64,000 bases of DNA from Haematococcus lacustris (lineage: Eukaryota; Chlorophyta; Chlorophyceae; Chlamydomonadales; Haematococcaceae), in assembly GCA_030144725.1 (NCBI GenBank), contig JASKMD010000014.1:2904870-2968869 (forward strand). The letters run 5' to 3'. The notes beneath the pieces are model-generated. The model had not been told where the DNA came from. It did not search any database and saw nothing but the letters and a program-made list of their open reading frames with translations. Below, piece by piece: positions 44,041 through 64,000 of this stretch. Positions within the stretch are counted from its first letter, which is position 1. Every line of letters starts with the position of its first letter. The translations under genes and the position numbers were made by a program.

Positions 44041-44272
44041 GTTATTAACACCTGTTTGTTAGTGTCAATCGAGTGAAACAAACATGTGTTGAATGACACA
44101 GATGGCTGTAAGTCACTGTCTAGGCTGCTCCAATCGACACCTTTGTGGCGGGGCCATCGCATACATGTTCCATCATCCATGTCGTCTTAGGTTTGCATGG
44201 TGAAAGCACAAGCAAGTCGGCACGTTCACGGTATTACGCACTTCCAAACGCAACTTTAAAGCACATTCAGAG

Positions 44273-45693
44273 ATGGGCGGAGGAGGGCACCATCCGCCAG
44301 TCCCCGAGCCGAGCTATGCGAAGCTGTTGGCGAACAAGTCGGGTCTATGCCCGCCTGATTTCCACTACCCCAAAGGTGAGGCGCAGAGGTTTGGCAAAGC
44401 CGATCCCGATGGCTCAGCATGTCCTCATTGCCCCACCGCGAGTGCTACGCGCAGAGGTGTGGTACCTGCACGGCGGGTTCTACCCTGGTGAGTCGCGCTC
44501 ACCGGTCAATTGGCATGCGCCCTAACCAATCCGACCCAAGCTGGGACGATGGCCCTGCTGTGCAGACCCCAAGCACTGGCGCAGGAACACAGCTGTCGTT
44601 GTCGGGTAATTACTTTCACGACCCACATTCACCAGCAGGACAGCAGTGCTGCACCCTTGGCAGCAGCCCTTGACCCTCCATGCTGCCCTGTCGGTCAGGG
44701 GCCTCATGCTTGCCTTCTACTCCGCATTCCGCTGGTCAAATGAGAACGAGGTGCGAGGCATGTGCCCTTGTGTGTCCCTGGATGCTTGCCCTGGATGCCT
44801 GCCCTGGATGCCTGCCCCGGATGCCTGACCAGCAGCTTGAATAAACCTCCTGCACAGACCTTCAGACCTTCAGTGCCTCAGCATGGCATGCAGCTGGCAC
44901 AAGTGCTGGTTGCATCACCTTGAACCCACCATCAGGTGCAGCTAGCTCCAAGTCAACAGATGATCAGCAGCAGCACAGCAGTTGCAGGTGGAGAGGGTAC
45001 GGCTCTGTAACCCACCCACTGGCAAGCCCAGGTCTCAATAACAGGAGCAGCTGGTGTGTGGCAGTCGGGCAGCCAGGCTAGCGTGCAGACTCAGACCAGC
45101 AGCAGCAGGGGCGAGGGAGGCTGTGGTGGCAGCTGGTGGCTCCCTGCCGGCCACACTCCCAGTCATTGGATACAGCAGCAGCAGAGGCCCCCTTCCACCC
45201 GCGTCCATCCCTGTATCCCCCTTGTGAGGTGCACAGCAGGCTTTGCCCTCAGTGACACAAGCAGCAGGGCACAGGGGGCCATGTCCGGCCTACCCTCAAC
45301 ACCTTACCCTACCCCACCTTACCCTACCCAACCTCGCCCTGCCCCCCCTCACCCAGCCCCACCTTATCTAGCCCCACCTCACCCTGCCCCCCCTCACCCT
45401 CCCCCAGGCCTTGAACCGCAGCGAATGACAGGGAGCAGGCCCCCCCATGCCACCGTGTGCAGCTCACTAGTGGGCCCTCTGGGCTTGAGCTGGCCAGTCC
45501 TACCCCTCCCACCTCCCACTCCCCACTGCTGGCCGCTGCGCTCTTGCAGGTGCGGTACCGCGCACCCAAGGGCTGGATCCCCTCGCTGATGTGGAACGAC
45601 AAGATCATGGACCCGGTGGACTATCGGGGCCGCACCCTGGACCGCGTGACCGGCAAGCCAAAAGACGGCAGCGAGGCCGCAACACACCACTGA
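44273..45693 (+). CDS. Small single-pass membrane protein, possible complex I accessory subunit
   Basis: Five exons: 44273-44375, 44455-44487, 44566-44605, 44699-44750, 45550-45693; GT-AG, phases match, 372 bp (123 aa). Starts MGGGGHHPPVPEPSYAKLL, then FHYPKEVWYLHGGFYPDPKH and WRRNTAVV. One membrane segment follows (VVVGGLMLAFYSAF), and a polar tail (RAPKGWIPSLMWNDKIMDP) ending ATHH. The Gly-His start, xPKxWRRNT before the helix, and size recall NDUFB-type complex I subunits, but I cannot name a family with certainty. Confidence 0.6.
45312..45416. repeat. Pyrimidine-rich ACCTTACCCTACCCC-type repeat
   Basis: Short degenerate repeats of ccccaccttaccctaccc and ccccctcaccc in the intron before the last exon. 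Confidence 0.6.
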
Positions 45694-47616
45694 GCACCCC
45701 GCCCCGCCCCCTTCTCGCCCTAGCCCACATCTGGCCCGAACCCAGCGCCTGCACTTAGCCCTGCTCCTGCATTCCTAGCCCCAGCCCAGACCTCGCTTCA
45801 CGCCCAGGTCTTCGGTGCGCGCAGGCAGCTTGTTGCGGCTGCGTGGCGGTGTTTACAAACTTGGCTGGCTGCATGCAGCGCAATCCCTCTAGGACTGGGG
45901 GCCACGTTACCTGTAATCCGCCAATACCTCAACTCCTCACCCCCACCCCCTAACGAGGCTGAGGCAAAAGATGTTGACATGAAACACATGCTCTGGTGTA
46001 AGCAACAGCTTAAGCACAGCCTAGGGCCTTGTTGCTGCTACTGCTGCTGCCAGAGGGGCCTGCTGCTGGGCTGCTGCCCTCTACTCCTTCCCGCCCCGCG
46101 TTTTACTCCTCCCCGTCCCGCCCCTACATCCCATCGTTATGGAGGATCCCCAGCCTGCATTCCATGTGATGCACCCTCACCAGGGACAGGGCCTTCTACT
46201 GCTCTATGCAGCTTAGACCGGGCCACTGCCAGATCGCGAGTTATAACTACGTCCGACGCCCGGCCCTACTAGACCTTGCTCTAAACAATTCCAACAAGAG
46301 GACAAGTCATAGTCTAGCAAACTCCGCAGGGGCGCCCGGCGCGAACGTGGCTGCCTAAATAGACACAATGACCCTGGCTGGGAGGTTGGAGGCCTGGGCC
46401 TCCCCCTGGACCTTAGACGTTATTTTAACAAGTCTAATATGTTTCAAGTCGAATACAGATTTAAGCAGAGTGACGTGCAATAGTTTTGGCTGGAATGCAC
46501 AAGAGAATGCAATCCCGATGGATGTCACCGTCCTCATCATAGTTACGGCTGACCTTAAGATAGCCGTTACAGATGGACTAGCAACGCCATGACCAATACC
46601 GTCGCTGTCACATTGTCCGTGGTCAGCCAACTGAATCGTGGCTGTGCTGCTGTGCACCCAGCCGTCTTGTTGGTTGCCCGTGTCCCCCCATGCAGATCCC
46701 CCACACCCAACCTTGCCCTGTTGCGTAGCCCGCCTCATCCCGTCACCGTCTGTAAAAAGCTTTGTGCCGCGGGACTTGAGAAGAGTGACCGCGGATACTT
46801 GTCGATAAGCTTAGAGCAGCAGACCAGTGCCTCCCTGTAACAAGAAGTCCTCGACTCCTGTGTCGCGCAAGCCGCGCAACAGCCGGCCTCACGCCGTTCG
46901 CTCTCCGAGCTGCTCACAGTAGGCCAAGAGGCTCGATGTGAAGGTGGAGGGACGGCCGCGCCCAGCCGGCTTCACGCCGCCTAATGTTGGCTGTGATGCT
47001 CACGCCACTGCACAACAGCAGCACCAGCCCATGCACCCCCAGGCTTTGGCCACAAAAGCCACAAGCTCTGACCACAAGAGCCACAAGGGGGCCACCACGC
47101 TGCCTGCATGCAAGCTGGCGGCTGGCACCTTTCAGGCTAGGCAAAGCAGGCATCCATACAATGCACTTGAAGGTGCCCTGGCAGCCTCTTGCATTTACCA
47201 CCTAGCGTAGATGCACACCCGCCCCTGCTGCTCATCTCTTGCTACTATGTGCTGCACGCAATGCCCTGAACTCAAACCCTAGCCCTCCCCAAAACCTCGC
47301 TCGCCCTAGCCCTGGACCGAAACTGGGATGCCCACTCTGAACTGCCTTCCCTGCCTGCCCCGCCCGCCTCCCCAAGCATGGAGAGTACGCCGGGGTCTGA
47401 AGTGCCAGGCCTGGTGTACCCACCCTCCAGGCCCCCAGGCCCCCAGGCTGGCCCACCAGCACCCCTTAACGCCCTGGGCCCTGGACAGGTCCGCCGCCCC
47501 ACTGGCCCCACCAGCCCAGACCCTAAGTGACCATAGCCTTACAGCATGCCCCAGTGCCTATCCACCAACAGCTGCCAGAACCACCCCCTGCTGGGTACGC
47601 TGCCCGCGCCCCTTAC
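45694..47616. other. Convergent intergenic region, possibly with 3' exons of the minus gene
   Basis: The right part may hold the unresolved C-terminal exon(s) of the barrel-like gene, whose last found exon ends in phase 2. The 46300-46620 stretch is AT-richer than its surroundings. No conserved motif recognised. Confidence 0.4.
45912..45916 (+). terminator. Poly(A) signal TGTAA
   Basis: Lies 219 bp after the stop of the small membrane protein gene. Confidence 0.5.
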
Positions 47617-48373
47617 CTGCGCTTGTACTGCAGACCAGCCTCCTGGTCACACGTGTCATAGGTTGCTCGCAGCGTGGCGTAGCGCATGTGCTTGGCCAGG
47701 CCCAGCAGCGCACCTGGCTGCCCAAACTCATGCGCCACCTCTAAATCCCAGCCACTGATGTCGTGACGCACCTGCACCATAGCACTCAACACCAACACAC
47801 CAGACTGCTGCACTGCACTACACATCACAACCACCTGGCGAGGTCCTGGCCCCACCGCCCCTAGCCCCACCGCCCCTAGCTCCACCGCCCCTGACCCCAC
47901 CGCCCCTGGCCCCACCGCCCCTGACCTGGTAGTTGTCCATGTCAGGGACCAGGGCTCTGTACAAACTCCTGGACAGCGGCAGGCGCCAGAACACAAAGGG
48001 GATGTGCCGTTCCAACTGCAGCAGCAGCAGCGGCGGTGGCAGCGCATGACACTCAACCGCATGCCTGCTCGCCCTTTAGGCATCAGCTGCAGTGGAGTAA
48101 GTGCTGCTGCAGCTCAGCTTCGCTCAGCTAGCATCCGGTGCTGCCGCTGCTGCTGCCTGGCTGCTGCCATGTGCCTGCTGCCACTGCTGCCGCTGCCGGC
48201 AGGACTTTGCTGTGCAAGGTAGGCTGTGCTGTGCAGCCTGTGGCCCTCCCCCTGGCCCCACTGCCTGCAGGCGGCCTAGGCTGTCAACAACAGACCAGGG
48301 CCACACAGGGCTACAGCTAGGCTACAGAGGTCAATAGCCTGCAGCCTGCTGCGTGGGTTGCCTAGCTCCACAG

Positions 48374-48441
<68 letters not shown>

Positions 48442-50092
48442 CGTCTCAACCTTGCCCTGGTGGCCCCCTGGTGGCCTGAGGGACGCACATGGTTGTCCAC
48501 GAAGTCAGCGGCCAGGTTGGCAAGGCGGCCCAGGTCAAAGGCTGCGCCCAAGCGGGTGCGAAAGCCCCACTGCCTGTCCTTTACAACGTGAGACAACTGC
48601 AGCAGCAAAAAGCCCAGAGCAACACCACAGCCATCACACCAGGCTCAGGCTCAGGCCCGGGCCCAGGCTCAGGCATCACAATGAAACAGTGCAGTCAAAG
48701 GCGTGAGTGAAGCTGGGTGGTGCTAATGTTCTCGGCCTGTCCCGCCCCTTCTTCCTCCCCTCAAGCCCGTGCCGCCCCATCCCCTCAACCCCCTCAGCCT
48801 GACCTACCACCCACCCCCGTGCCCCCTGCCCTCAGCCTGTGCCCCCCGCCCCCTTATCCTGTGCCGCTACCCACCCACAGCCTGTGCCTCCCCCCGTCGT
48901 CCTCAGGGTCCACCATCACCCCCTCCTCCACATCCACCACACTGCGCCGCCAGTCAGGCCCTGCGCCCAGTGCACAGCAGCACACAGCAGTGCGGGGCTC
49001 GGCACCCAGACTCACCGCTGCCACCGCGGCCTCACCCACCCACTCTCACGGCCCCTGTGAGTGAGATAGAGTGACCCCTGAGCCTCCCGTGTCGGCTGCT
49101 GCTCGCTGCCCTCTGCCCCGCAGCTCCCCTCTGGGCCCGGCAGCGCCTTGGCACCACTGCCTACCTCCTGGACCTGGACCTGGACCTGGACCTGCGATCT
49201 GGCCCGCCCCGCCCCGCCCCGTCACCCCGCCCCGCCCCGCCCCGCCCCGCCCGCGCCCTGGCCTGGCCTAACCTGGTCCCAAACCCACTAACACCACTGC
49301 CCGGGCCAGTAGGCCATGTCACCAGGCTGTGCCAGGCTGCTGCCTGCTGGGCTGAGCTGCTGATGCTGCTCCCCACCAGCACAGCTAGATGGCAAGGAGC
49401 GGGTGTAGGGGGCATGTGTCGCAGGCCCTGACCTGCTGCTGTGCAGTGGAGGGTGCAGTGGGAAGGTGGAGGGAGAGGCTGCCTTTGCTATTGACAGCTG
49501 GCTGCTCAATAGTAGGGCCAGTGTGCGCACCAGGGAAAGCAACGGCTGCAGACAGCTTGTATGTGCGGTACAAGGGGTCCGCATGCACCACCACCGACGC
49601 CTTTTCTGTCCATGTCTCCCCAGCCCATGCTAGCGACAGCTCTGGCTTCTTTTGCTGGACGTCGTAGCTGATGCCAGCGTAGCTGTCTGGTGCATACTCC
49701 TTGGCCACTGTCAGCTTGAGGCTGGGCACGCTGGCTTCACCAGTTGCTGCCTGTGCTGCAGCTAGGGGGTCGTCCTGGCCTGACCTTACGCTGATGTTTG
49801 CAGCAGACAAGGAGAAAGCCATCTTGCCCTTGCGGAACGTCATCCCAACATCTCCGCAGCCCTCAACCACTCTGCCAGTGCTTGAATCATCCACTGGGTC
49901 GAAGCCCTCGCGCACCGTCACGCCGCAGCGGCCCGACAGCCGGGCAGCCGTCAGCGTCAAGGATTTGCTAATGTTCTCGCGCTGACCCAATGCAAATGCG
50001 GCGCCTAGAGATCGCCACTCAAAGGATGGTAGGGTAGTCCGCTCCGCCGTGCCGGGCAGAAACTCCAGCTTGTTATCATCGGTGAGGGCCAT
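47617..50092 (-). CDS. Beta-strand-rich protein, possible outer-envelope barrel (3' end unresolved)
   Basis: Exons seen: 49433-50092 (220 codons from the ATG at 50090-50092), one at about 48888-48991 (PDWRRSVVDVEEGVMVDPED, phase not closed upstream), 48489-48596 (LSHVVKDRQWGFRTRLGAAF...), 47926-48015 (LERHIPFVFWRLPLSRSLYR...) and 47617-47771 (VRHDISGWDLEVAHEFGQPG...). No signal peptide or hydrophobic helix. There are many alternating polar/apolar stretches (SLTLTAARLSGRCGVTVREG, KMAFSLSAANISVRSG, YAGISYDVQQKKPELSLAWA) that look like amphipathic beta strands, as in plastid or mitochondrial outer-membrane channels. The family is not identified; OEP37-like is one idea to test. Confidence 0.5.
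48377..48441. repeat. (CCTG)n microsatellite
   Basis: About 16 copies of the tetranucleotide in an intron of the barrel-like gene; the same unit as the giant array at 62366. Confidence 0.95.
49199..49255. repeat. (CCCCG)n repeat
   Basis: Runs of ccccg units in the first intron of the barrel-like gene, with ctggac hexamers just before (49168-49194). Confidence 0.85.
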
Positions 50093-50255
50093 GATGAGGA
50101 TGCTAAGTTGTCAGGGTTGGGAAGTTGCAAGCATATGGATTGCGCTTTGCGCTCACAGGGCAGCGAGGGACCTTTGTTTTGCATTTGCATCAGCAAGGGC
50201 TGGTGCTGCCAGCGAGCGAGGAGCAGGCCTAAGCGGGAGCCTCTTGTCCGCGAGG
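50093..50255. promoter_or_regulatory. Short bidirectional promoter region
   Basis: 163 bp between the divergent ATGs of the barrel-like gene and the YIPF gene. Confidence 0.4.
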
Positions 50256-52616
50256 ATGCAAGTAAGTTTGGAGCTTGAATTCTTTGCGAACCTGCGCGCC
50301 CCGCACTTCGCGTCGTCGATCTTCATGACGGAGCGGTCTGACGCCCCTTGCAGGGCCAGGGGTACAACTCTGGCATCAATCCCTTCGCCCAAGCTCCCCC
50401 TGCAATCAACCCTGACAGCTACAGCGATGTTCAGACCACGTACATGCCACAAGAGGAGGGCAGAGTACCAGCAGTGCCTTCAGCAGGCCCTCCTCACTAC
50501 AGTAGCTTGGGCGCAGCTGCCTACGGGCAAGCCGGACCTCCTCCTGGTTACGTACCCGCCGTGGGCTCGCAGTCTGGTTTCAGACTTCCGTTTACCAGTG
50601 CGTGCCGTGCGACATGCCTGAGCGGTCTGGCAGGGGACCCTGTGATGCCAAATGCGCATGTGTCTGACTTGCACTGTGCAGACACTACAACAGTGCCCTC
50701 TGTCTCAGGAAAGATAGGGGCGGTTCCAGGCAGTGGTGAGGCTGTGCTCGGCAAGCTTGCCGATGCAAGTGTACAGCACAAGTCACTGGCATGCCTTGTT
50801 GACACTTCAGGAATGGCTGGGCAAGGATCTCCAGGGCCCATGCCATCAAGGCCAGATGATGGTTTCTTCGGCGCAACACAGCAAGGTCAGCAGAGTTCAG
50901 CACCAGCAGCAAGCGATGCGAGGCCTTTGCTGGCAGGAGACAGGCCCCCCGAGGATCCCAATAAGTACCCGTTCTACAACGTGCGACGCTACAGACCATA
51001 CTTTAACATCAGCACGAAGGTGAGGGGCCAGCTGACCCAAGATCCCTCACCACAGCCCAGGCGGAGTCATGTCGTGGCTGGTGGCATACCTTACCCAGTC
51101 TAGCCAATGCCCCATCATTACTCACTTCACCCAGCAACTCAACTGCAGCCTTGTCTCCGCCCAGGCACAGCACTGACAAGGCTACATTGCCAGTACAGGG
51201 TTTGAACCCATGACCTGCAGGAGGTGCTGTGGCGGGTGGGCAACTCGTTCATTGGTGCATTCCGAGCCAACTTCATGCAAGTGACACAGGAGGCCCCTGA
51301 CTTGTGAGTCTGGCCCCTTGTGGTGTGCACTGCACCAGCGCTCCAGCGTGCAGCCGGTCTGCATGCTGTTGTCCAGTGCCACCCCCATGTGTGAACCCAT
51401 GCCCGCATGCTTGCTGCAGGTACGGGCCGTTCTGGATCGCCACCACCCTCATCTTTGTGACAGCGGTGGCGGGCAACTATGCCAACTACATTGAGTTCAA
51501 ACGCAGCATGGTGTCCCCTCCCCCCCCCTTGATGCCGCCCCCCGCTCCAGCCAACAGCACAGCACCCTCGGCCAGCCCAGCAGTTGTGCCGGCGGCAGTG
51601 CCGGTGAGTGGACTGGAACAAGCAGGCTTGGGAGTAGAGTGCATTACGCTACCTGTTGCCAGCTGCACCATCAGGCGGGCATAAAGGGGAGGGGAGGGGG
51701 TCACTCCCTTGCATGGGCTGGGGGAGGGTGAGGCATTGACATGTCATGCAGGAACAGCTAAATCCCTGCTGCTATGGCATCACGCATTGAGCCAGCATCA
51801 GGCTGGCTGAATGCCTGCCCGTCAGCTCCTGCTCGCCAGGGTGGTCCCATCCCTAAACCTGTTTCCGTACGTCGTCTTATGTCAGCAGCATCTGATGTGG
51901 TGCCTGATGACGTGCACCCTGACAGCATGCTGGGGGCGGTGGCTGCGGCGGTGCAGAGCATGGCTGAGTCGCAATGGTTCACGGACTACACCAAGCTGGC
52001 CTCGTCAGCGGGCCTGTTCTATGGCTATGCATTTGGGCTGTCCCTGCTGCTGTGGCTGGGGCTGCGCTATCTGAGGTCGGACATGCGCCTCGTCAACATG
52101 TTCTGCATCTATGGTGCGGGCCAGGCCAGCAGGGCGCTGGGAGGGGGGGGGCAGCTGTGGGAGGGAGGGAGGGCAGCTGTGGCCCTTAGCCGTCAGCGGC
52201 AGCACTGTATGACGTGAATATGAATTTGAAATAGAAGAGTAATGGCCTTGTTGTGGAGTGTGTTGCAGGTTGTGGTTTGGACATAGACCAGCACGGTGTA
52301 GAGTGTCCAAGGTGGTGTTGCAGCGGGGCAGTGGGTGGAGGTGCCACCTGCTGGCACTGCCCACGCCCTGTGCTGCGCAGGCTATGCCATGACCATCTTC
52401 ATCCCAGTGGCCTTCATCTGCATCGTGCCCAACGACCTGGTGCAGTGGCTGACGGTAGCAGTGGCCACCATCATCAGCGGCATGTTCCTCATCATGAACA
52501 TGAGGGAGCGAATCATGGTGGTGGGGCCGGGCAAGTCCGTGCCCGTGCTCATAGCCATCTTCGCACTGCACCTAGGGCTAGGCTTCGTTCTCAAGCTCAT
52601 CTTTTTCCAGTACTGA
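50256..52616 (+). CDS. YIPF1/YIPF2-like Golgi membrane protein (Yip1 family)
   Basis: Yip1-family proteins are multi-span Golgi/endosome proteins linked to Rab-dependent trafficking. Six exons: 50256-50261 (two codons only), 50354-51019, 51221-51303, 51420-51603, 51840-52113, 52381-52616; 1,449 bp, 482 aa. The N-terminal half is polar (Pro/Ser/Gly-rich). The Yip1 domain starts at PFYNVRRYRPYFNISTK and contains the family-typical APDLYGPFWIATTLIFVTAV. Four or five membrane helices follow (SAGLFYGYAFGLSLLLWLGL, GYAMTIFIPVAFICIVP, LTVAVATIISGMFLI, VLIAIFALHLGLGFVL), ending KLIFFQY. The N-terminal extension is longer than in the ~300-residue animal proteins. Start: the only ATG whose splicing leads into the open exon 2. 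Confidence 0.9.
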
Positions 52617-53571
52617 CACTGGCAGGCGCTGACGGGTGTAGCTACGGAGACGGAGGTAGAGGCGCATCGACGTCAACATTCATGCTGCTCAGCATGTTGG
52701 CTGGTAGTTGGCTTGTGGTCGCGCCGCCGGCAGCCGCCAAGCCGCTTCAGGAGCGTCGCGAAAGGGAGGGGGAGCGGTGACCTCCGGCGGCGGTTTGACT
52801 CCGTGCTGATTTGCGCATCAAGCAATGCTTAAACTGTTGCCTACATGAGAGCATGCGTTTCGTGCCAACATCTACCGCCTCAGCCTCATTAGGTGGTGGG
52901 GGTAGGATATTAGGTATTGGCGGAGTTCAGATAACGTAGCCCCTAGCTTCATGGGGATTGCGCTGATCTGAGTGGCAAGCCCTTGTAAGCCCACGACTCG
53001 TCAACCCATGTGGATGCCAATGTAACTCCAGCAGTGTTACCAAAGACGGCTGGACTGTATTTTACCGTATACCGTTTTTCCGTAGATACTGTACCGTATA
53101 TACTGTACCGTACAAAACGATTATACGGAAAAGACAGACCGTACAGAGCCGTATCAGGTCTTTCTGTCTTTCATCATATGCCTAAATGGAAGTGTCCGAC
53201 ACGGGACCAGCTCGACGAGAACTTGTGCGAATAGGCCTTCATATTCGCAGCTTTGAAGCATGCTTAGCAGTCAGCGCCCTGTGTGCCTAGCGCTGCCCTG
53301 CTTACATGTTTGCTGTTCTCTGTGAGTCAGCACAAGCCTTCAGCGACGCTCATACTGTGTCCGAAACATGCCAAGGTTAAGGTGCAAGCATTCGTGCAAG
53401 CATATGGCATGAGGCATGGGACACTTGTGCAAGCTGTGGCGCGGCGACGTCGGTGTCTTGCCGGCTTCAACGAGTGAACTGCACTCGCTTGCCAGCGCTG
53501 ACGCGCGCCTGCCTTTCACGGACGACACGCAGCAGACGCTAGATTTACGAAAGCCCGCACTGAATCTCGAG
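52617..53571. other. Intergenic between YIPF and ABCB genes
   Basis: Holds the YIPF 3' UTR and the ABCB promoter. 53050-53160 is an AT-rich stretch with repeated accgtata/actgtaccgtat units and inverted counterparts (tatacggaaaagacag). No gene seen. Confidence 0.5.
52984..52988 (+). terminator. Poly(A) signal TGTAA, YIPF gene
   Basis: 368 bp past the stop; a second TGTAA lies at about 53022. Confidence 0.45.

Positions 53572-64000
<10,429 letters not shown>

Noticed and set aside
51195..51225. tRNA-like gggtttgaaccc (T-arm/B-box) near the YIPF intron end, and a similar ggatcgaatcct at 58690
   Set aside because: No acceptor stem, D-arm or anticodon arm could be built around either; at most SINE remnants.
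53045..53165. AT-rich accgtata repeats as a MITE
   Set aside because: Inverted arms are imperfect and no target duplication is visible.

Overview
This is a nuclear window from a GC-rich green alga, most likely of the order Chlamydomonadales. The evidence is intron-rich genes with GT-AG splicing, TGTAA polyadenylation signals, abundant CAG, GGCA and GGGGCA microsatellites, and eukaryotic organelle and endomembrane genes. Heavy AGRQ/CLPA-type tetranucleotide repeats would suit a Haematococcus-like genome, but that is a guess. I rebuilt exon models by hand from splice sites and phase. Most close to an exact multiple of three, which is good internal support.

Layout. (1) 1-4122, minus: a non-LTR retrotransposon ORF running off the left edge. 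It has tandem peptide repeats, a canonical 2A-like ribosome-skipping motif, two Josephin-like cysteine protease modules in tandem, and the start of an APE-type endonuclease. (2) 4246-9110, minus: mitochondrial processing peptidase alpha, 9 exons. (3) 10021-15894, minus: a PH-domain protein with a ~1,350-residue low-complexity tail. (4) 16402-18262, plus: a small unknown gene, partly modelled. (5) 20326-34690: a broken duplicate of part of the PH gene, split by a 14-kb Gypsy chromovirus (20473-34458). The Gypsy itself contains an intact Copia (21764-27316) and a TIR DNA transposon with its own spliced gene (30804-33141). (6) 35698-37119, minus: a single-pass membrane protein resembling selenoprotein S, with an in-frame TGA as penultimate codon. 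(7) 37388-43532, plus: glucosidase II beta ending in HDEL. (8) 44273-45693, plus: a small single-pass protein, perhaps a respiratory complex I accessory subunit. (9) 47617-50092, minus: a beta-strand-rich protein, perhaps an outer-envelope barrel, 3' end unresolved. (10) 50256-52616, plus: a YIPF1/2-like Golgi protein. (11) 53572 to beyond 64000, plus: an ABCB (MDR-type) transporter whose first nucleotide-binding domain lacks the exon for the LSGGQ signature. One of its introns holds about 1 kb of pure GGCA repeat.

How the genes relate. Three gene pairs are head-to-head with short shared upstream regions: PH/unknown, SelS-like/glucosidase II beta, and barrel/YIPF. SelS, glucosidase II beta, YIPF and ABCB all belong to the ER/Golgi membrane system, but nothing here shows they are co-regulated. 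The mobile elements are young: the Copia LTRs are identical as read, the Gypsy LTRs differ at one base, and target-site duplications are visible for all three nested elements and for a small hAT-like MITE.
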